Positions 36,505 to 47,681 of a stretch of DNA of 64,000 bases are shown here, one piece after another (the first letter of the stretch is position 1; each line of letters starts with the position of its first letter). The stretch covers positions 62,001 to 126,000 of the forward strand of contig QAOA01008369.1 of the NCBI GenBank assembly GCA_003255065.1, in the 5' to 3' direction. The stretch comes from Cercis canadensis. Taxonomy: Eukaryota; Streptophyta; Magnoliopsida; Fabales; Fabaceae. The notes under the pieces are model-generated. The model had not been told where the DNA came from. It did not search any database and saw only the letters and a program-made list of their open reading frames with translations. The position numbers and the translations under genes were made by a program.

Positions 36505-36851
36505 GTAAGCTTTTTTGTTTTGTGTTTTTTTTTTTATTGAATTTTGGCATATGCTTCAAGGCATATATTATTACTTTGTATCCAATACTCTTTCTTGCAA
36601 TTTTTCAAATGATCATATCAAAACTTTGTTATTGCAACCACTAGTATGANGCACAAAATCTATTTTATGGGTTAAGAAAGATCAAGGATCAGTTCCAGAG
36701 TAACTCACTGCTAATACCTAGTAAGCTTTTTTGTTTTGTGTTTTTTTTTTTATCGAATTTTGGCATATGCTTCAAGGCATATATTATTACTTTTTTCTTG
36801 CAATTTTTCAAATGATCATATCAAAACTTTGTTATTGCAACCACTAGTATG
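36435..36851. repeat. Assembly-type direct duplication around N at 36650
   Basis: Bases 36435-36649 recur from 36651 on, with a roughly 12-base deletion and a few substitutions in the second copy, so the two sources differ slightly. Confidence 0.85.
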
Positions 36852-37297
36852 AGAGTGATCCTTTTCTTGGCATATTTAAAAAGAAAGCCCCGATATAGGG
36901 TGATCCTTGTCTTGGTATGTTTTGAAATAAAGATTTAAGCTCAAAGAGGCCAACGAATGATGAAAATTTGTGAGGATAGTAGAAAAATGGCCAATCTTCC
37001 TTTTAACTCACGATTATCCATTTTGATAACCTTAATTTAGGGACAAACTACTATTTATGGATGAGTATAAACTGATCAATTGATTATTTTTTTTTTTTGG
37101 ACAATAATAACAAGCTCAGGGAAAAAGGTTATAGAGTAATCAAAAAACAAAATTGAAAGGAGTTGAACTTCATTCATTGGAAAATAAAAGTATCCACCAT
37201 ACCACTCAAATGGAAATAAGACTTTAAACAAAACATTGAAAAGATAAACACATGATGTAGACATTGCTCAACATTCCTAAAACTCCCAAAGATTCTT

Positions 37298-38877
37298 TTA
37301 CACAGCCCCAGAGTTGTGACTTGGCATTGGATTAGTGACCACATTTGGACCTGAAGGCTTGCTATCTTTCTTTGCAAATGTCAACCAACCGGCATCCTTA
37401 AGTTTCTTCACCTTAAACTTGAACTGATAGTAACTTTCAATTGAATGTCCAGGCGCTCCACCATGATAGATGCAACTCTGATTTGGCTTTACCACTTAGG
37501 AGGTGGGTTTGAGACAGTGGTTGGAGGTTCAGGGCCAATCAAATTACTTTTCAACGAAGATTGATATAGGTCCACACATGGAATGGGTATATCATCAAAT
37601 TTCATCTTTTCTTTCTTTTGTGGAATGGAAGAGTTTGGAGAAGCAAAGGTGAGGTTAGTCGAAGGAGTATTTTGTGAAGCGAGATTGTTCACAAGTGGTA
37701 ATGATGGAAACGAGCTAGGCATATTTGGAATGTGAGAATTTTGGTGAGATGGCATATATGAAGGGTAATTTTGGAGATTATGGGGTGGCATTCCATAAGG
37801 AGAATAAGGATAAGAGGGTTAGTGTTGTTTTTCCCTAGGAAGAAAATTTCCTTGGCTAATGGTATGCACTTCTCCTTCTTTTTTCTCTTTTTTAAACCTA
37901 ACCTTTTTGGACCCATCGGCAGCATCTCGCTCATTCAACCTACCTTCATTGATGGCATCCTCAATTTGATCTCCAATAGCTACAATGTCTGAAAAGCAAG
38001 CGGTCACACTTGCAAGCATCTTTTCATAGTATGGAGTCTTAAGACTTTTGACAAACGTCATAACCAACTCACGGTCTCCTAGAGGAGGTTGGACCTCAGC
38101 GGCCTTCTCACGCCACCTTTGAGCATACTCTCTGAAGGTCTCACTCTCTTTCTTGAACATTCTTTGAAGTCCAAATCTATCAGGAATGATATCAGTATTA
38201 AAGCTATATTGCTTTAAGAAAGACTCAGCAAGTCCTCTCCACCCTTTTACTTGTACTCTGTCAAGATGAAGGAACCATCAAAGGGCAGCCCCAGATAAGC
38301 TATGTTGAAAGCAATGAACCATTAACTTTTCATTGTTCACATGGGCAGCCATACTTCTTATGTACATAGTTAAATGGATCATTGGATTCCCTTTGCCATC
38401 ATACTTTTCAAAATTAGGGACTTTAAATTTTGGAGGGATAAAAATGTCAAAGAATATGCATAGATCTTCAACATCCACCTTTCCAAACTTGTTTGTACCT
38501 TCAATAGCTCGAACTTTCTCTTCTAGTAACTCCATTTTACTAGCCATCTTTGTTTGCTTAGTATCTTCTTTTACCTTATCATCTTCGCCTTCATTATCAG
38601 ACACATGGTAGTAAACAACTTTGGATTTGGCTAGAATGCCTTCATGTGGATCGGAAGTAGAAGGTGGAGTAGGAGCTTTCGTTTTTGGATCATCAGAAGA
38701 TGAAAGTGAAGGATTAGCCCCATTAAGTATTGGAGGGGTAGGAGTTTCAACTGGCGTTTTTTCCTCTGTCAACTTTTTTAGCAAATCAAGGATTTGGCCG
38801 ACATTTCCTTCCAAATCTTCAATTCTTTTCTCCAAAGGATTGGGATTTGGATTTTCAGTTCTCTGAGGTTTAGCCAT
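37298..38877 (-). pseudogene. Ogre/Tat-type gag, broken
   Basis: The frame starts MAKPQRTENPNPN at 38877, with a leucine-rich coiled-coil-like segment, a P/T/S-rich linker and a second charged segment. The retrotransposon gag core follows (FKVPNFEKYDGKGNPMIHL, then FKEYAQRWRE-like words near 38110). A zinc knuckle-like HGGAPGHSIES lies at about 37470-37440, in another frame. TGA at 38278-38280 and TAA at 37819-37821 interrupt the same frame. A one-base shift precedes the knuckle, and the frame ends at 37298 with no protease behind it. Confidence 0.88.
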
Positions 38878-39752
38878 ATTTTGTGATGAAACAGAAGCTT
38901 GAAGGTGAACTCGAGAACGAGTGAAAATTGGACTTCAAGTAAAAGGTCTTTCAGTATCCTCTTGATACGACGCAATGGTGCCTTAATAATTTCAAAAAGC
39001 AAGAATGAATATGAGATATAAATGGATCAAAAAGTGTGTATTTTATAAAATGGACCAAAATAAATAAATAATAAAAAAATGAGACAATAAAGGTGAAAAA
39101 GGAAAATAAATAAAAGTTTAAATGAAGAAGTTAATACCTACGACGTATATGTAAAATACGAGTATAGGACGTGAAGTGAAAATGTTTAAAATTGAAATGG
39201 ATGAATGAGGATGAAGGAAATAAAGTTCATGAACAAAGATAAGACACACTAAATGAATATGATTGAAAGAATGAGGAACCAAATAAGCCCCCAAATCTGC
39301 CAAATATGCATGAATTGGGTTGAATCTTAACCTAATAGGTGAAAGGTTCCAAACTATTTTTACTGGCACCCACACTTGGGTTAGTAAGGTCCCCAATCCT
39401 CACCCATGACAAGTTACAAGCGGAAAGGATACAATTTGGTTGGGAGTGTTTCACAAGCCTATACGGAGACCGATGATCTCTCAAGACATTGTTACATTAC
39501 ACCCAATTCTAATCCTAGAGGAAAAAGTGAACCCAGGTAAAAGGTTTGTGTGTGCAAAGATGCATGAGAATACACAAAATAACATTAAATAAAACACCAT
39601 GTAAATCACAATAATCTAATAAGGAAAATAAATTCAAACGATATATATGCAACATAGAGATACACAAAAGAAAGGACGACAATTCAACAATTAGATGACG
39701 TAAAATTAAATTTGAACGGTTTAACTCTTAAAACCCCCAACGGTTTAACTCT
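38878..39752. other. Ogre-like leader region; primer site deleted
   Basis: No gene. At the border to the truncated LTR a 16-base phrase containing CGGTTTAACTCTTA occurs twice (about 39715 and 39739), which may mark the deletion junction. Confidence 0.55.
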
Positions 39753-41415
39753 TAAGTGATAACTAAATACAAGAAAGGTAATTTATTATGCATTCAAGAA
39801 ATGAGTTTGAGTTTCGCGGTAAAAGATTTTTATTAGAGATCTCTCTTTAAGTCCACCAGTACATCTGAAAAGACTAAAGTGACACTCTTTACCTCCAGAA
39901 TGTCAAAGTGTCGCCATCATTATGGCTATTTTTGATTATTCTCTCGTCGGTAATCTTATTCCAACGTGAATAATGATAAAATGATATAAAATGCAATGTA
40001 AAGTTTCAAAATATAGTAAATAAAATAACCAAAGCAATATTAAAATTTTCATTAGTCACTTCAGTACCTCTGACATAACTAATGAATTATTCCTCACCTC
40101 AGGAACATTAAGAAAAATTGTCAACACAATTATTTCCTAACTTAATCCGTCGTCGGGCTTTAACTTTATTTACAAACAAAATTAACATTTTAACAAAATA
40201 AATAAAATAATAATAAAGTAATAATTTAGTGGGCTAAACTATGAACTAATAATAACTACAACAAAAGAGACTTATTCAAATTATTAAAGTCTAAACTCAT
40301 CAATAACAAGCAAACATTAAGAAACTATGGAGCAATTTGAGAAATTTGGCCCACTTCATGGGTTGATCCAATAATGACAAAAGATAATGAAAAAGAGAAT
40401 AAAAACAAAAATAATTAAAAAAAAGGACAAAGGCAGCCACATGACCGACATTCTAAGTGAAAGCAATTAAAAAAAAAAAGTAAAAACAAAAGCAAAAAGG
40501 GAAATAGTGCATTGAAAAGTCAAACACACAAATTGAAAAGGGAAAAGAAAGAAACAAGCACCAGAGAAGGGGAGCAGAGAAGGGGGAACGGCGATGGAGG
40601 AGAAAACAAGAAGCAGAGGGTGAAGAAAATACAGAAATCTCATGGGCACAACTTTATTTCTCAACAATCAGTGACAATGGTAAGAAATTTCACTCTCTAT
40701 TTCTCTAAACTTCTTTATAACTCTCTCTAAAAAAAATTTAAGAAATTGGGGTGGGACTTGATTTTTCTCTATGATGGTGTCTCTGTTTGGTGATGTTTCT
40801 CTCTCTAGATTGGGTGCTAATGGAAATGGGGTGGAGCGACTGTCATTGACAGTGCCAACCCCTTTGTTGCCCGAAAACAAAAATGTAAAACAAATAGCTA
40901 ATAATTTTCCCTTTTTTTAATTAAATTCTTGAGAAGAAATTAGCATGCAAAGAATGATGAGATAGTGTTAATACCTGGACTGATAAAAATTTTGGAGTTT
41001 CTCTTCTGTGTTACCTCTGGTTGCTATTTCGTGTTCTCTTTTTTTTTGCTTCTCTAAAAATTCCTCCCCCCACCTCTGGTATGTGTCTCCCTTTATAGCT
41101 AAAGAATTGTGCAAGTTGCACTGATGTGATTTTCATGTTTCCTCTTTTCAAGTTGCAAGAGGCATGGCTGGAAGGAGTGGTGTCGGAGTGATGAACAGCA
41201 GTCGGGTTGCTGTCTTGCGTGTGGCCTCACAGAGCACTCATTTCTTCTTTGCTTATTTATTTATTTATTATTGTTCTTTTTTAATAATAATAATTTTTTT
41301 TTGTATTTTTGTATTCTTTAAGTTATTATCATTGTAAGTATTTCAAACACTTTATTATTATTATTTTTTGTATTTGTTCTTTATTAGTTGATTAGGACAA
41401 ATTTGAGTATCAACA
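39753..41415 (-). repeat. 5' LTR of the Ogre/Tat-like element, truncated
   Basis: It matches 33443-35096 and ends TATCAACA next to the ACAAC duplication. The part equivalent to 32980-33442 is missing. A TATA-like CTATAAAGGG (minus) is at 41089-41098. Confidence 0.88.
41089..41098 (-). promoter_or_regulatory. TATA box of the Ogre-like 5' LTR
   Basis: The minus strand reads CTATAAAGGG about 320 bases inside the LTR start. The same box is conserved in the other LTR at 34768-34777. Confidence 0.5.
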
Positions 41416-41420
41416 ACAAC

Positions 41421-42123
41421 AATTAAAGATTTCTCAGCCCATAAACAAGTGCACTAAATTTTCTAATCAGCTACTCTCATGCAAGAGCAAAACTATCAAG
41501 GAAATATTTCATCATACCATGCAAAATAATGTTGAGGCCAAGTGTTTTGCAGTTACTCAAAACTAAAAATTAGAAGGAGAAAAAAAAAAGAACATTTAAT
41601 AACAAATGTGAGCAAAATCCTTGTTTCTATATTGGATGCTCCCATAGCCAGACATCAGTAGGTCAACAATTACAAGACTATGCACTCCCCTTTTTTACTT
41701 CACCACGATTTGCAATTACAAGACTTAAATAGTAAGTACACAATGGTTCAATAGCAAGAGTTGCACCGCATGGGGATAGGTCTCATTAAACAATTAAAAG
41801 GAACTCTTCTATTATTATGACTTTCTGTTTCACTTTACACAATTATTTACTTTACTCCATTCAATCGTCAGAAAAGCACTTTCAGATCGGAAGAGCTTGT
41901 ATCTTTCTTTCCCAGGCAGTAACATAGTTTAGCACCATAAGAATCATTTGCTTGTCCTAGGAATTCTTAAATTCCGAGCAACTTAATTCACACAATAACA
42001 TAGGACAATACCATGAGGAAGTTGAAAAAAGAGAAAAGGTAAAAGAAGAATCATACCATGAGGAAACTGAAAAAAAGAGAAAAGAGAAAAGGTAAAAGAA
42101 GAATCGCCAGGAAGAATATATAT
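41421..42123. other. PIF element interior, AT-rich
   Basis: No gene is seen. A GAAAAAAGAGAAAAGG word is repeated near 42020-42100. Confidence 0.5.
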
Positions 42124-42132
42124 CACTGTCAA

Positions 42133-42862
42133 GGCAATTTGATTAAAATTATACCATTGGACAAACTATTTACTCAAATGGTGCACATTTCAAACTATTT
42201 ACCTAAAATGGGCACTTTGATTTTTTTTTTTTATTAATATTTGAATCTGACTTAATCACATTTTTCAGAGTGAAAAATGTGTATCAACTGAACACAGTTT
42301 AGAATAATTTCACTCCAAAGCGTGATCACTGTTAACTGAAATTTCCTCTCAAATTAATCATGTTTTTCCCCAGATGTGCTGCCATCAAGTCACGGTTTTG
42401 TCCTCTTTGGAGTCACGATTTTGCTCCAATTGAAGTAACGTTTTTGCCTTATTTGGAGTCACAGTTTTGGCAAAAAAATCATCTCCAATATAGGCAAAAC
42501 TGTGATCAAAGTGGGAGGGAAACCGTGACTTGAATTCAACCAAAATTGTCACTTTAATGGGTCCGAACCGTGACTCAAATGAAGTTAAAACTGTGACTTG
42601 AAGGAGAGAAAAACCGTTACTCGAATGGAAGCAAAATCGTGATTATTTTGGGTGAAATTTCAGTTAACATTGATCATGCTTTGGAGTGAAATTATGCTAA
42701 ACTATTTTTGGTTGATACATGCTTTTTACAAAGAAAAATGTGATTAAATCAGATTCAGATATTATTTAAAAAATAAAAAGTGTCTCTTTTAGGTAAATAA
42801 TTTCAAATGTGCACTATTTGAGTAAATAATTTGTCTAATGATATTATTTCGGTCAAATTGCC
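42133..42862. mobile_element. Fold-back MULE-type element with 23-bp internal repeats
   Basis: The two halves are inverted copies of each other over most of the 730 bases, starting GGCAATTTGA at both ends. Flanks are CACTGTCAA (42124-42132) and CACTGTCAG (42863-42871), a 9-base duplication with one mismatch, as expected for a Mutator-type insertion. The arms nearest the centre are made of about nine 23-bp units around AACCGTGACTT. There is no coding capacity. Confidence 0.85.
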
Positions 42863-42871
42863 CACTGTCAG

Positions 42872-43545
42872 CTCCTACATAACTCTGCCACTTGCGTTTT
42901 GACAATAACACCATCAATATGATAATTTTTATTTTTATTTTTTTGTGCCAAAATCATATACAAGATGAACAAAATCTTCAAGTATGATAAGATAACTAAT
43001 GGACCAGTATCCATAATAGATTTCACCAATTATTAATAACAAATTTCAGCTTTTATTTCACATCACACGAATCAGAAGCGCTAAGCGTTCACATAAAAAA
43101 AAATTGCCCTAAAACTATAAAAAGGGAAGCCAGAGAACAATAGAGAGCATTCATGTACCTAGAAAATGGAGTGATTGAATCCAAGGGGAAGCAAGAGGCG
43201 GTGGTCGGATGTGAGGAATGGAGGCGGTGGTCGTTGAAGAAGTCTTTTTCTCATGCGTAGCTGCGATGTGTGAGAGAGGCAAATGAGCGTTTGCGATTTT
43301 GGGGATGGAGACAGGGGCAAAAGAGACTTTTTAATTTTTAAAAAAGTTTCCCATGTCATGGGAATCTAAGAATACCATCTCCCCCCATGGGAATTATTTT
43401 GTGGGAAACTTGTCCAAAATCTATTCCCAGGAATCCTATTTGCCTGGGAATGTTTTTTTAGAGTCTTGAACCAAACATGGGAGTCTAAGTTTCCTAAGTC
43501 ATGATTCCCAGGAAACTAAAAAAAATCTCTGTATCAAACACCCCC
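42872..43545. other. Right part of the PIF element
   Basis: AT-rich spacer, then a GC-richer patch (43150-43320) like the leader of autonomous relatives, then subterminal CATGGGAATC/CCTGGGAAT words and the terminal repeat ending at 43545. Confidence 0.6.
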
Positions 43546-44865
43546 TAAAGGAATTCCATGTGGTATGTTCCACGATGAAGCTACAAGGAATTTCTTAAGA
43601 GCATTTCCTTTCTCCTTTGTAGATGCAGCCAAGGATTGGTTGTATTACCTTTCACAAGGCTCGGTTATGAATTAGAATCACATGAAGAGACTATTCCTTG
43701 AGAAGTTTTACCCTACCTCTAGGACTGCTGCAATTAGAAAAGATATTTGTGGTATAAGACAGCTTCCGGGAGAGACTTTGCATGAATATTAGGAAAGATT
43801 CACTAAGTTGTGCTCAAGCTGCCCTCACCATCTATTAGTGACCAGTTGTTGCTCCAGTATTTCTATGAAGGCTTATCACCTATGGAGAGAAGTATGATTG
43901 ATGCTACCGGTACAGGAGCATAGGTGGACAAAACCCAAGAGGCTGACAGGAATTTAATTTTTAAAATGGCTGACAATTCCTAAGAGTTTGGTGCTCGAAT
44001 GGTTCATACCACTGAAGGACTCAATGAGGTTGTTGCATCAACTGCTGACCAACAAAGGGTGGAGCATAGACTTGATGAGTTGACATCCTTGGTGAGACAA
44101 TTAGCCATGGGGCAACATAAACAACTTGTCATGCAACCAGTGCAACCACTCAGAGTTTGTGGCATATGTGCTTGTATCTCTCACCCTACTAAAGCTTGCC
44201 CTACCCTTCAAGAGAATGCCTCTGCCTGTCCTAACCAAACAGTAGCTGTAGCCAATGTTTTCTCCAACAAACCTCAGAATTCTCAATCCCAATATTACCA
44301 GCCTCACCAACCAAGACATGACCTTTTCTCTACCATATATAACCTTGGTTAGAGAGACCATCATAACTTGAGATATGGCAACATGCAGCCACAATAACAA
44401 CATAGTTCCCAGTCTTACTAATCATACCAAAGTAGGGCACCAGGATTCCAGAATAGAGTACCACAACCATTCCAACCTGCCAAGGAGCAAGCCACCACTT
44501 CTAGCCAAAATGTACCTAGCCTAGAAGAGCTTATGAAGTAGTTAGCAGCCAATAACCTCCAATTCTAGCAGAGCATTGGAGCCACAATATAGAACTTGGA
44601 GACTCAAATTAGCCAACTAGTTTCATCAATTAGTCAATTGCAAGCTCAAGGTTCTGGCCAAGTTCCTTCACAAATAGTTCCCAATCCAAATGGGAAGAAT
44701 GTGAGTGCAATCATTCTTAGGAGTGGCAAGGCAATTCCTGACCCTGACCCTGCACTTGCAGCTACACATTCCAGCAATGGTCAGAGCAAACCAAGTGTGC
44801 CTGTTGCTAACCCTAGCAATTCTAGCCAGAGTAGTCCTACTCTAGAGCTGCCACAACAGTAGAAG
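43546..44865 (+). pseudogene. gag, third piece, with zinc knuckle
   Basis: It resumes the gag frame exactly after the TAA duplication. It reads the capsid core (FVDAAKDWLYYLSQGSV, FLEKFYPTSRTAAIRKDI) with several TAG stops, then a nucleocapsid zinc knuckle of form CX2CX4HX4C (CGICACISHPTKAC, about 44157-44200) and a P/S/Q-rich linker to about 44862. Frameshifts occur between pieces. Confidence 0.85.
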
Positions 44866-45116
44866 ATTACTCATTCTATCCCTTTGCCTTTTTCACAGAG
44901 AGTCCTTCAATCTAAAAAATTGGATGAGACAGAGAAAGAGAGAGAGAGCTTCTGGACACATTTAGAAGATTTGAAATCAACATTCCCTTGTTAGAGGCAA
45001 TCAAGCAGATTTCAAAGTATGCAAAAATTTTGAAGGAGTTGTGCACTCACAAGAGGAGGCTAAAGGGTGATGAACGAATCAGTATGAGCTAAAATATTTA
45101 TGCCCTCATTCAACTT
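44866..45116 (+). pseudogene. gag-protease linker, broken
   Basis: Weak coding remnants (PLPFSQRVLQSKKLDE) with frameshifts lead into the protease frame. Confidence 0.55.
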
Positions 45117-46004
45117 ATGCCTCAGAAGTGCCAAGATCCTAGGACTTTTACTATACCCTGTGTCATTGGAAAATGCAAATTTGAGAATGCTATGCTGGAC
45201 CTTGGAGCTTCTATCAATGCCATGCCAAAGTCAGTGTTCCAGTCACTTGGACTCAGACATTTGCAATCAACAGGAGTGGTGATTCAATTGGCTAATAAAA
45301 GTAATGCTCACCTTACCGGACTCATTGAATATGTGCTAGTCCGAGTTAATGAGTTGATCTTTCCAGTAGACTTCTACATTCTAGCCATGGAGGGAGAGCC
45401 AACAAGCAGCAGGACTCCAATCATTCTTGGGAGACCTTTCCTCAAGACCGCCAGAACCAAGATAAATGTGCATGTAGGAACCCTTTCCATGAAGTTTGGT
45501 GATAGTATTATTCAATTTAATATCTTTGATGCCATGAAATACCCCATGGAAGACCATTCTCTTTACTGCATTGATATTATTGATGAGCTGGTCAATGAGG
45601 TTTATGATAGCTCTCCTTCTAAATTTCTTGTGTCAATGCTTTTGGATGATTCTATATGTTGTAGTTGTGATAGTAATTCTGTTTGTTTTGCTTGCTCTGA
45701 GATTGCTGCATTCCTCGAAAGTGATGATGATTTTATTTGCTGTAATTGTGGTGGTGATTTTGTTTGCTTTGCTTGCTCTAAAAATGCTACATTTTTAGAA
45801 AGTGGTGATTCTATCACAAAGGCTATGGTAGTTGATGATCCTGTCCAGTGTCATTCACGTGTTGATTGTGATTGTGATATTAGTTGTACTACTTGCTCTG
45901 AGATTGCTTCATTCTTGAGAAATGGTGTTCTGATGATTCTGATGAATCTATTTCTACAGAATTTGAAAAAGACTCTTAAAGGACAACAACCCAAGGCTTC
46001 GTGA
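45117..46004 (+). CDS. Retroelement aspartic protease with cysteine-rich repeat tail
   Basis: This 295-codon open frame has a pepsin-like retroviral protease in residues about 10-150: active-site word LDLGASINAMP (residues 27-37) and ILGRPFL (103-109). It would cut the gag polyprotein. Unlike the first Athila element it is not followed by RT. Residues 178-267 form three imperfect repeats of about 26-30 residues, each with CxC and CxxC pairs before a helix ending FLES or SFL (CCSCDSNSVCFACSEIAAFL, CCNCGGDFVCFACSKNATFL, CDCDISCTTCSEIASFL). This could be a metal-binding tail, which is inference. The frame is the longest intact part of the element. Because the true start is inside a polyprotein, the first methionine is only nominal. 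Confidence 0.75.
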   Translation: MPQKCQDPRTFTIPCVIGKCKFENAMLDLGASINAMPKSVFQSLGLRHLQSTGVVIQLANKSNAHLTGLIEYVLVRVNELIFPVDFYILAMEGEPTSSRTPIILGRPFLKTARTKINVHVGTLSMKFGDSIIQFNIFDAMKYPMEDHSLYCIDIIDELVNEVYDSSPSKFLVSMLLDDSICCSCDSNSVCFACSEIAAFLESDDDFICCNCGGDFVCFACSKNATFLESGDSITKAMVVDDPVQCHSRVDCDCDISCTTCSEIASFLRNGVLMILMNLFLQNLKKTLKGQQPKAS

Positions 46005-47681
46005 GAGTGGTCTTTGACCCGGGTATCTTATTGTGCTTGTTACAAATAAAAGGAAGATGACTCTAGCTTCAGGGGAGTTTTCTTTTTGATTATGTTTCTG
46101 TTTTTGTATTCTGTTTTCTCTTTCTAATTATGTTTTTGTTGCTATTTTTAAAATTCTGTTTCTGTTGTCTATTCTATTTTATGTTGTTATTTTATGTTTT
46201 CTGTTCTATTTTGTGTTTTTGTTTTTGTTTTATTATTTTTGTTTCTGTTGTTCATTCTGTTTTCTGTTTTCTATTTTCTGTTCTTGTTCCTTTCTCAGTT
46301 TGTTGTTTTTAGTGCCATTCTGCATGTTCCAAATTCTGCTTAAGATTCTGTTTCAACTTTTGTGCAAAATTCTGATTCTATTTTTAATTTTGTTTTGCTG
46401 TTTTTATTATCATTATGCATGTTGTTCTAGCCTTTTTCTTGTATTTTCATTTGAGAATTGTAGAGTTTGTGAGTGTGAAATAATTGCAACTTTGAGGTTT
46501 CTAGCATGATTGGATAAATTCCTTGCATCTTTTAGTTCACTAATTTGGTGATTGATATTGATTTGATAGATTGAGCTTGATAGTGCATACCTAGTGAGTT
46601 TTTGAGCCTATTGTCATTCTCTAGTTTTTTCTTGTGTGCATTACTCTTATGTCATTTGTCACTCTAAAACTTGTTTTGCTTCTTTTTGAGATTACATTGT
46701 CATATGCATGCATAAATGTGATGAAGGCTATTTTTTCTTTCTTTTAGCTAACTAGCCAAATAGCCTGCCTAACATCTTTTCCCTTGATTGATTTCCCCCT
46801 TGAGCTTAATTTTTCCCATTCTTTCATTTAACTCATTGCAAGTCATGTGTAAAACCATGTTTTTACTAACCTTAGGAAGTATGAAAGCATTGGTTGAGAA
46901 TTTGATGAGTTCTTACTTGTTTGGGACGGACAAAGTTCCAAGTGTGGGGGGGGAGGGGGGCGGATTTTTGTTTTTGGAAAGCAATTGGCTATGTGAATTG
47001 AAAAGACAAAGTGAGCAGCCAAAAGAAAAGAAAGAAAATTCTGTTATAAAAAAAAATAGCAAAAAAATGCAAAAAGAGAATAAAAGTATTAGGTTCGCCT
47101 TCCAAAGAGGAAGGAATGTGTAAAGAAAAGAAAAAAGTTGCACAGAGCTTTTGGGTAAATTTTTATGCTCAGTGCTTGTTTTGACTCATCATTTCCAATG
47201 TTCTCATGCTCTCTTTACTTTTCATTTGTCATATCCATATTTCCTATTTCATCCCTTACCTTTCCTTGGCCCCATTACATCATTTAATAAAGTCTTTCTG
47301 ATTTGTACATGCATATGTTTAAAGTAGTGGAGATTAGAAAATAAGCAAGCCTATGGTAGTGCAAATTGTCATGAGTTGATTTGAGTGAAACACTTGCCAT
47401 TTAAACATTTGAGGGATTGATAGTGTATCTTGAGAGGATCTATCATTCTTAGTCTATTCAATTCTTTTGAAATAACCATGCTTGTTGGTTGAAAGTGCAA
47501 GAAATAATTTCATGAGTGTTTTGATTCTTTAAGTTTTTGATTGTTATTCTTGTTCACTTAAATTTGAATTTTTGAAAGTTGTTGTTAGAAAATGTCCCTT
47601 AGTTGTTTTCTTTGTTTGCTTCCTTTCCTAGTTTTACTTCTAGTTTGCCCAGGATGAACAAATGATAAGTGTGGTGGGATT
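46005..47681 (+). other. T-rich 3' region with two polypurine tracts
   Basis: No gene. It holds TTCTGTTTT-like low-complexity repeats (46084-46400), a long G-tract at 46940-46963 and the terminal polypurine tract AAGTGTGGTGGGATT at 47667-47681 touching the 3' LTR. Confidence 0.65.

Larger units (their letters stand above)
35681..37297. other. Interior of the Ogre-like element without pol
   Basis: Where protease and pol should lie there is only AT-rich sequence, plus a plus-strand open frame (35794-36042, no family recognised) and an exon-like piece (36387-36504). Confidence 0.5.
32980..41415 (-). mobile_element. Ogre/Tat-like LTR retrotransposon, gag only, 5' LTR truncated
   Basis: The 3' LTR is 32980-35096, the polypurine tract 35097-35112, gag 37298-38877, the truncated 5' LTR 39753-41415. 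The perfect target duplication ACAAC is at 32975-32979 and 41416-41420. The minus strand of the LTR begins TGTTGATACTCAA, as in Ogre/Tat elements. No protease, RT, RNase H or integrase is left; the 4.7-kb interior holds an 86-bp tandem repeat and a gene-like stretch on the opposite strand. The primer-side 463 bases of the 5' LTR and the primer site are gone. Confidence 0.85.
30967..43545. mobile_element. PIF/Harbinger element (non-autonomous) with captured PR-10 exon, host to two further insertions
   Basis: The left end GGTGGTGTTTGGTTCAAGG and the right end (inverted GGGGGTGTTTGATAC) are terminal inverted repeats, with subterminal CCTGGGAAT words on both sides. The 3-base target duplication TAA is at 30964-30966 and 43546-43548, and the gag frame resumes exactly behind it. 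Without the Ogre-like insert, the fold-back element and the assembly duplication it would be about 3 kb. It has no transposase of its own; the shared outer 13 bases suggest it could have been moved by the family at 21294-26088. Confidence 0.85.

Noticed and set aside
46130-46509. Hydrophobic frames (60 and 114 codons) that look like membrane proteins
   Set aside because: They arise from the T-rich 3' region of a retroelement; no start context, homology or charged loops.
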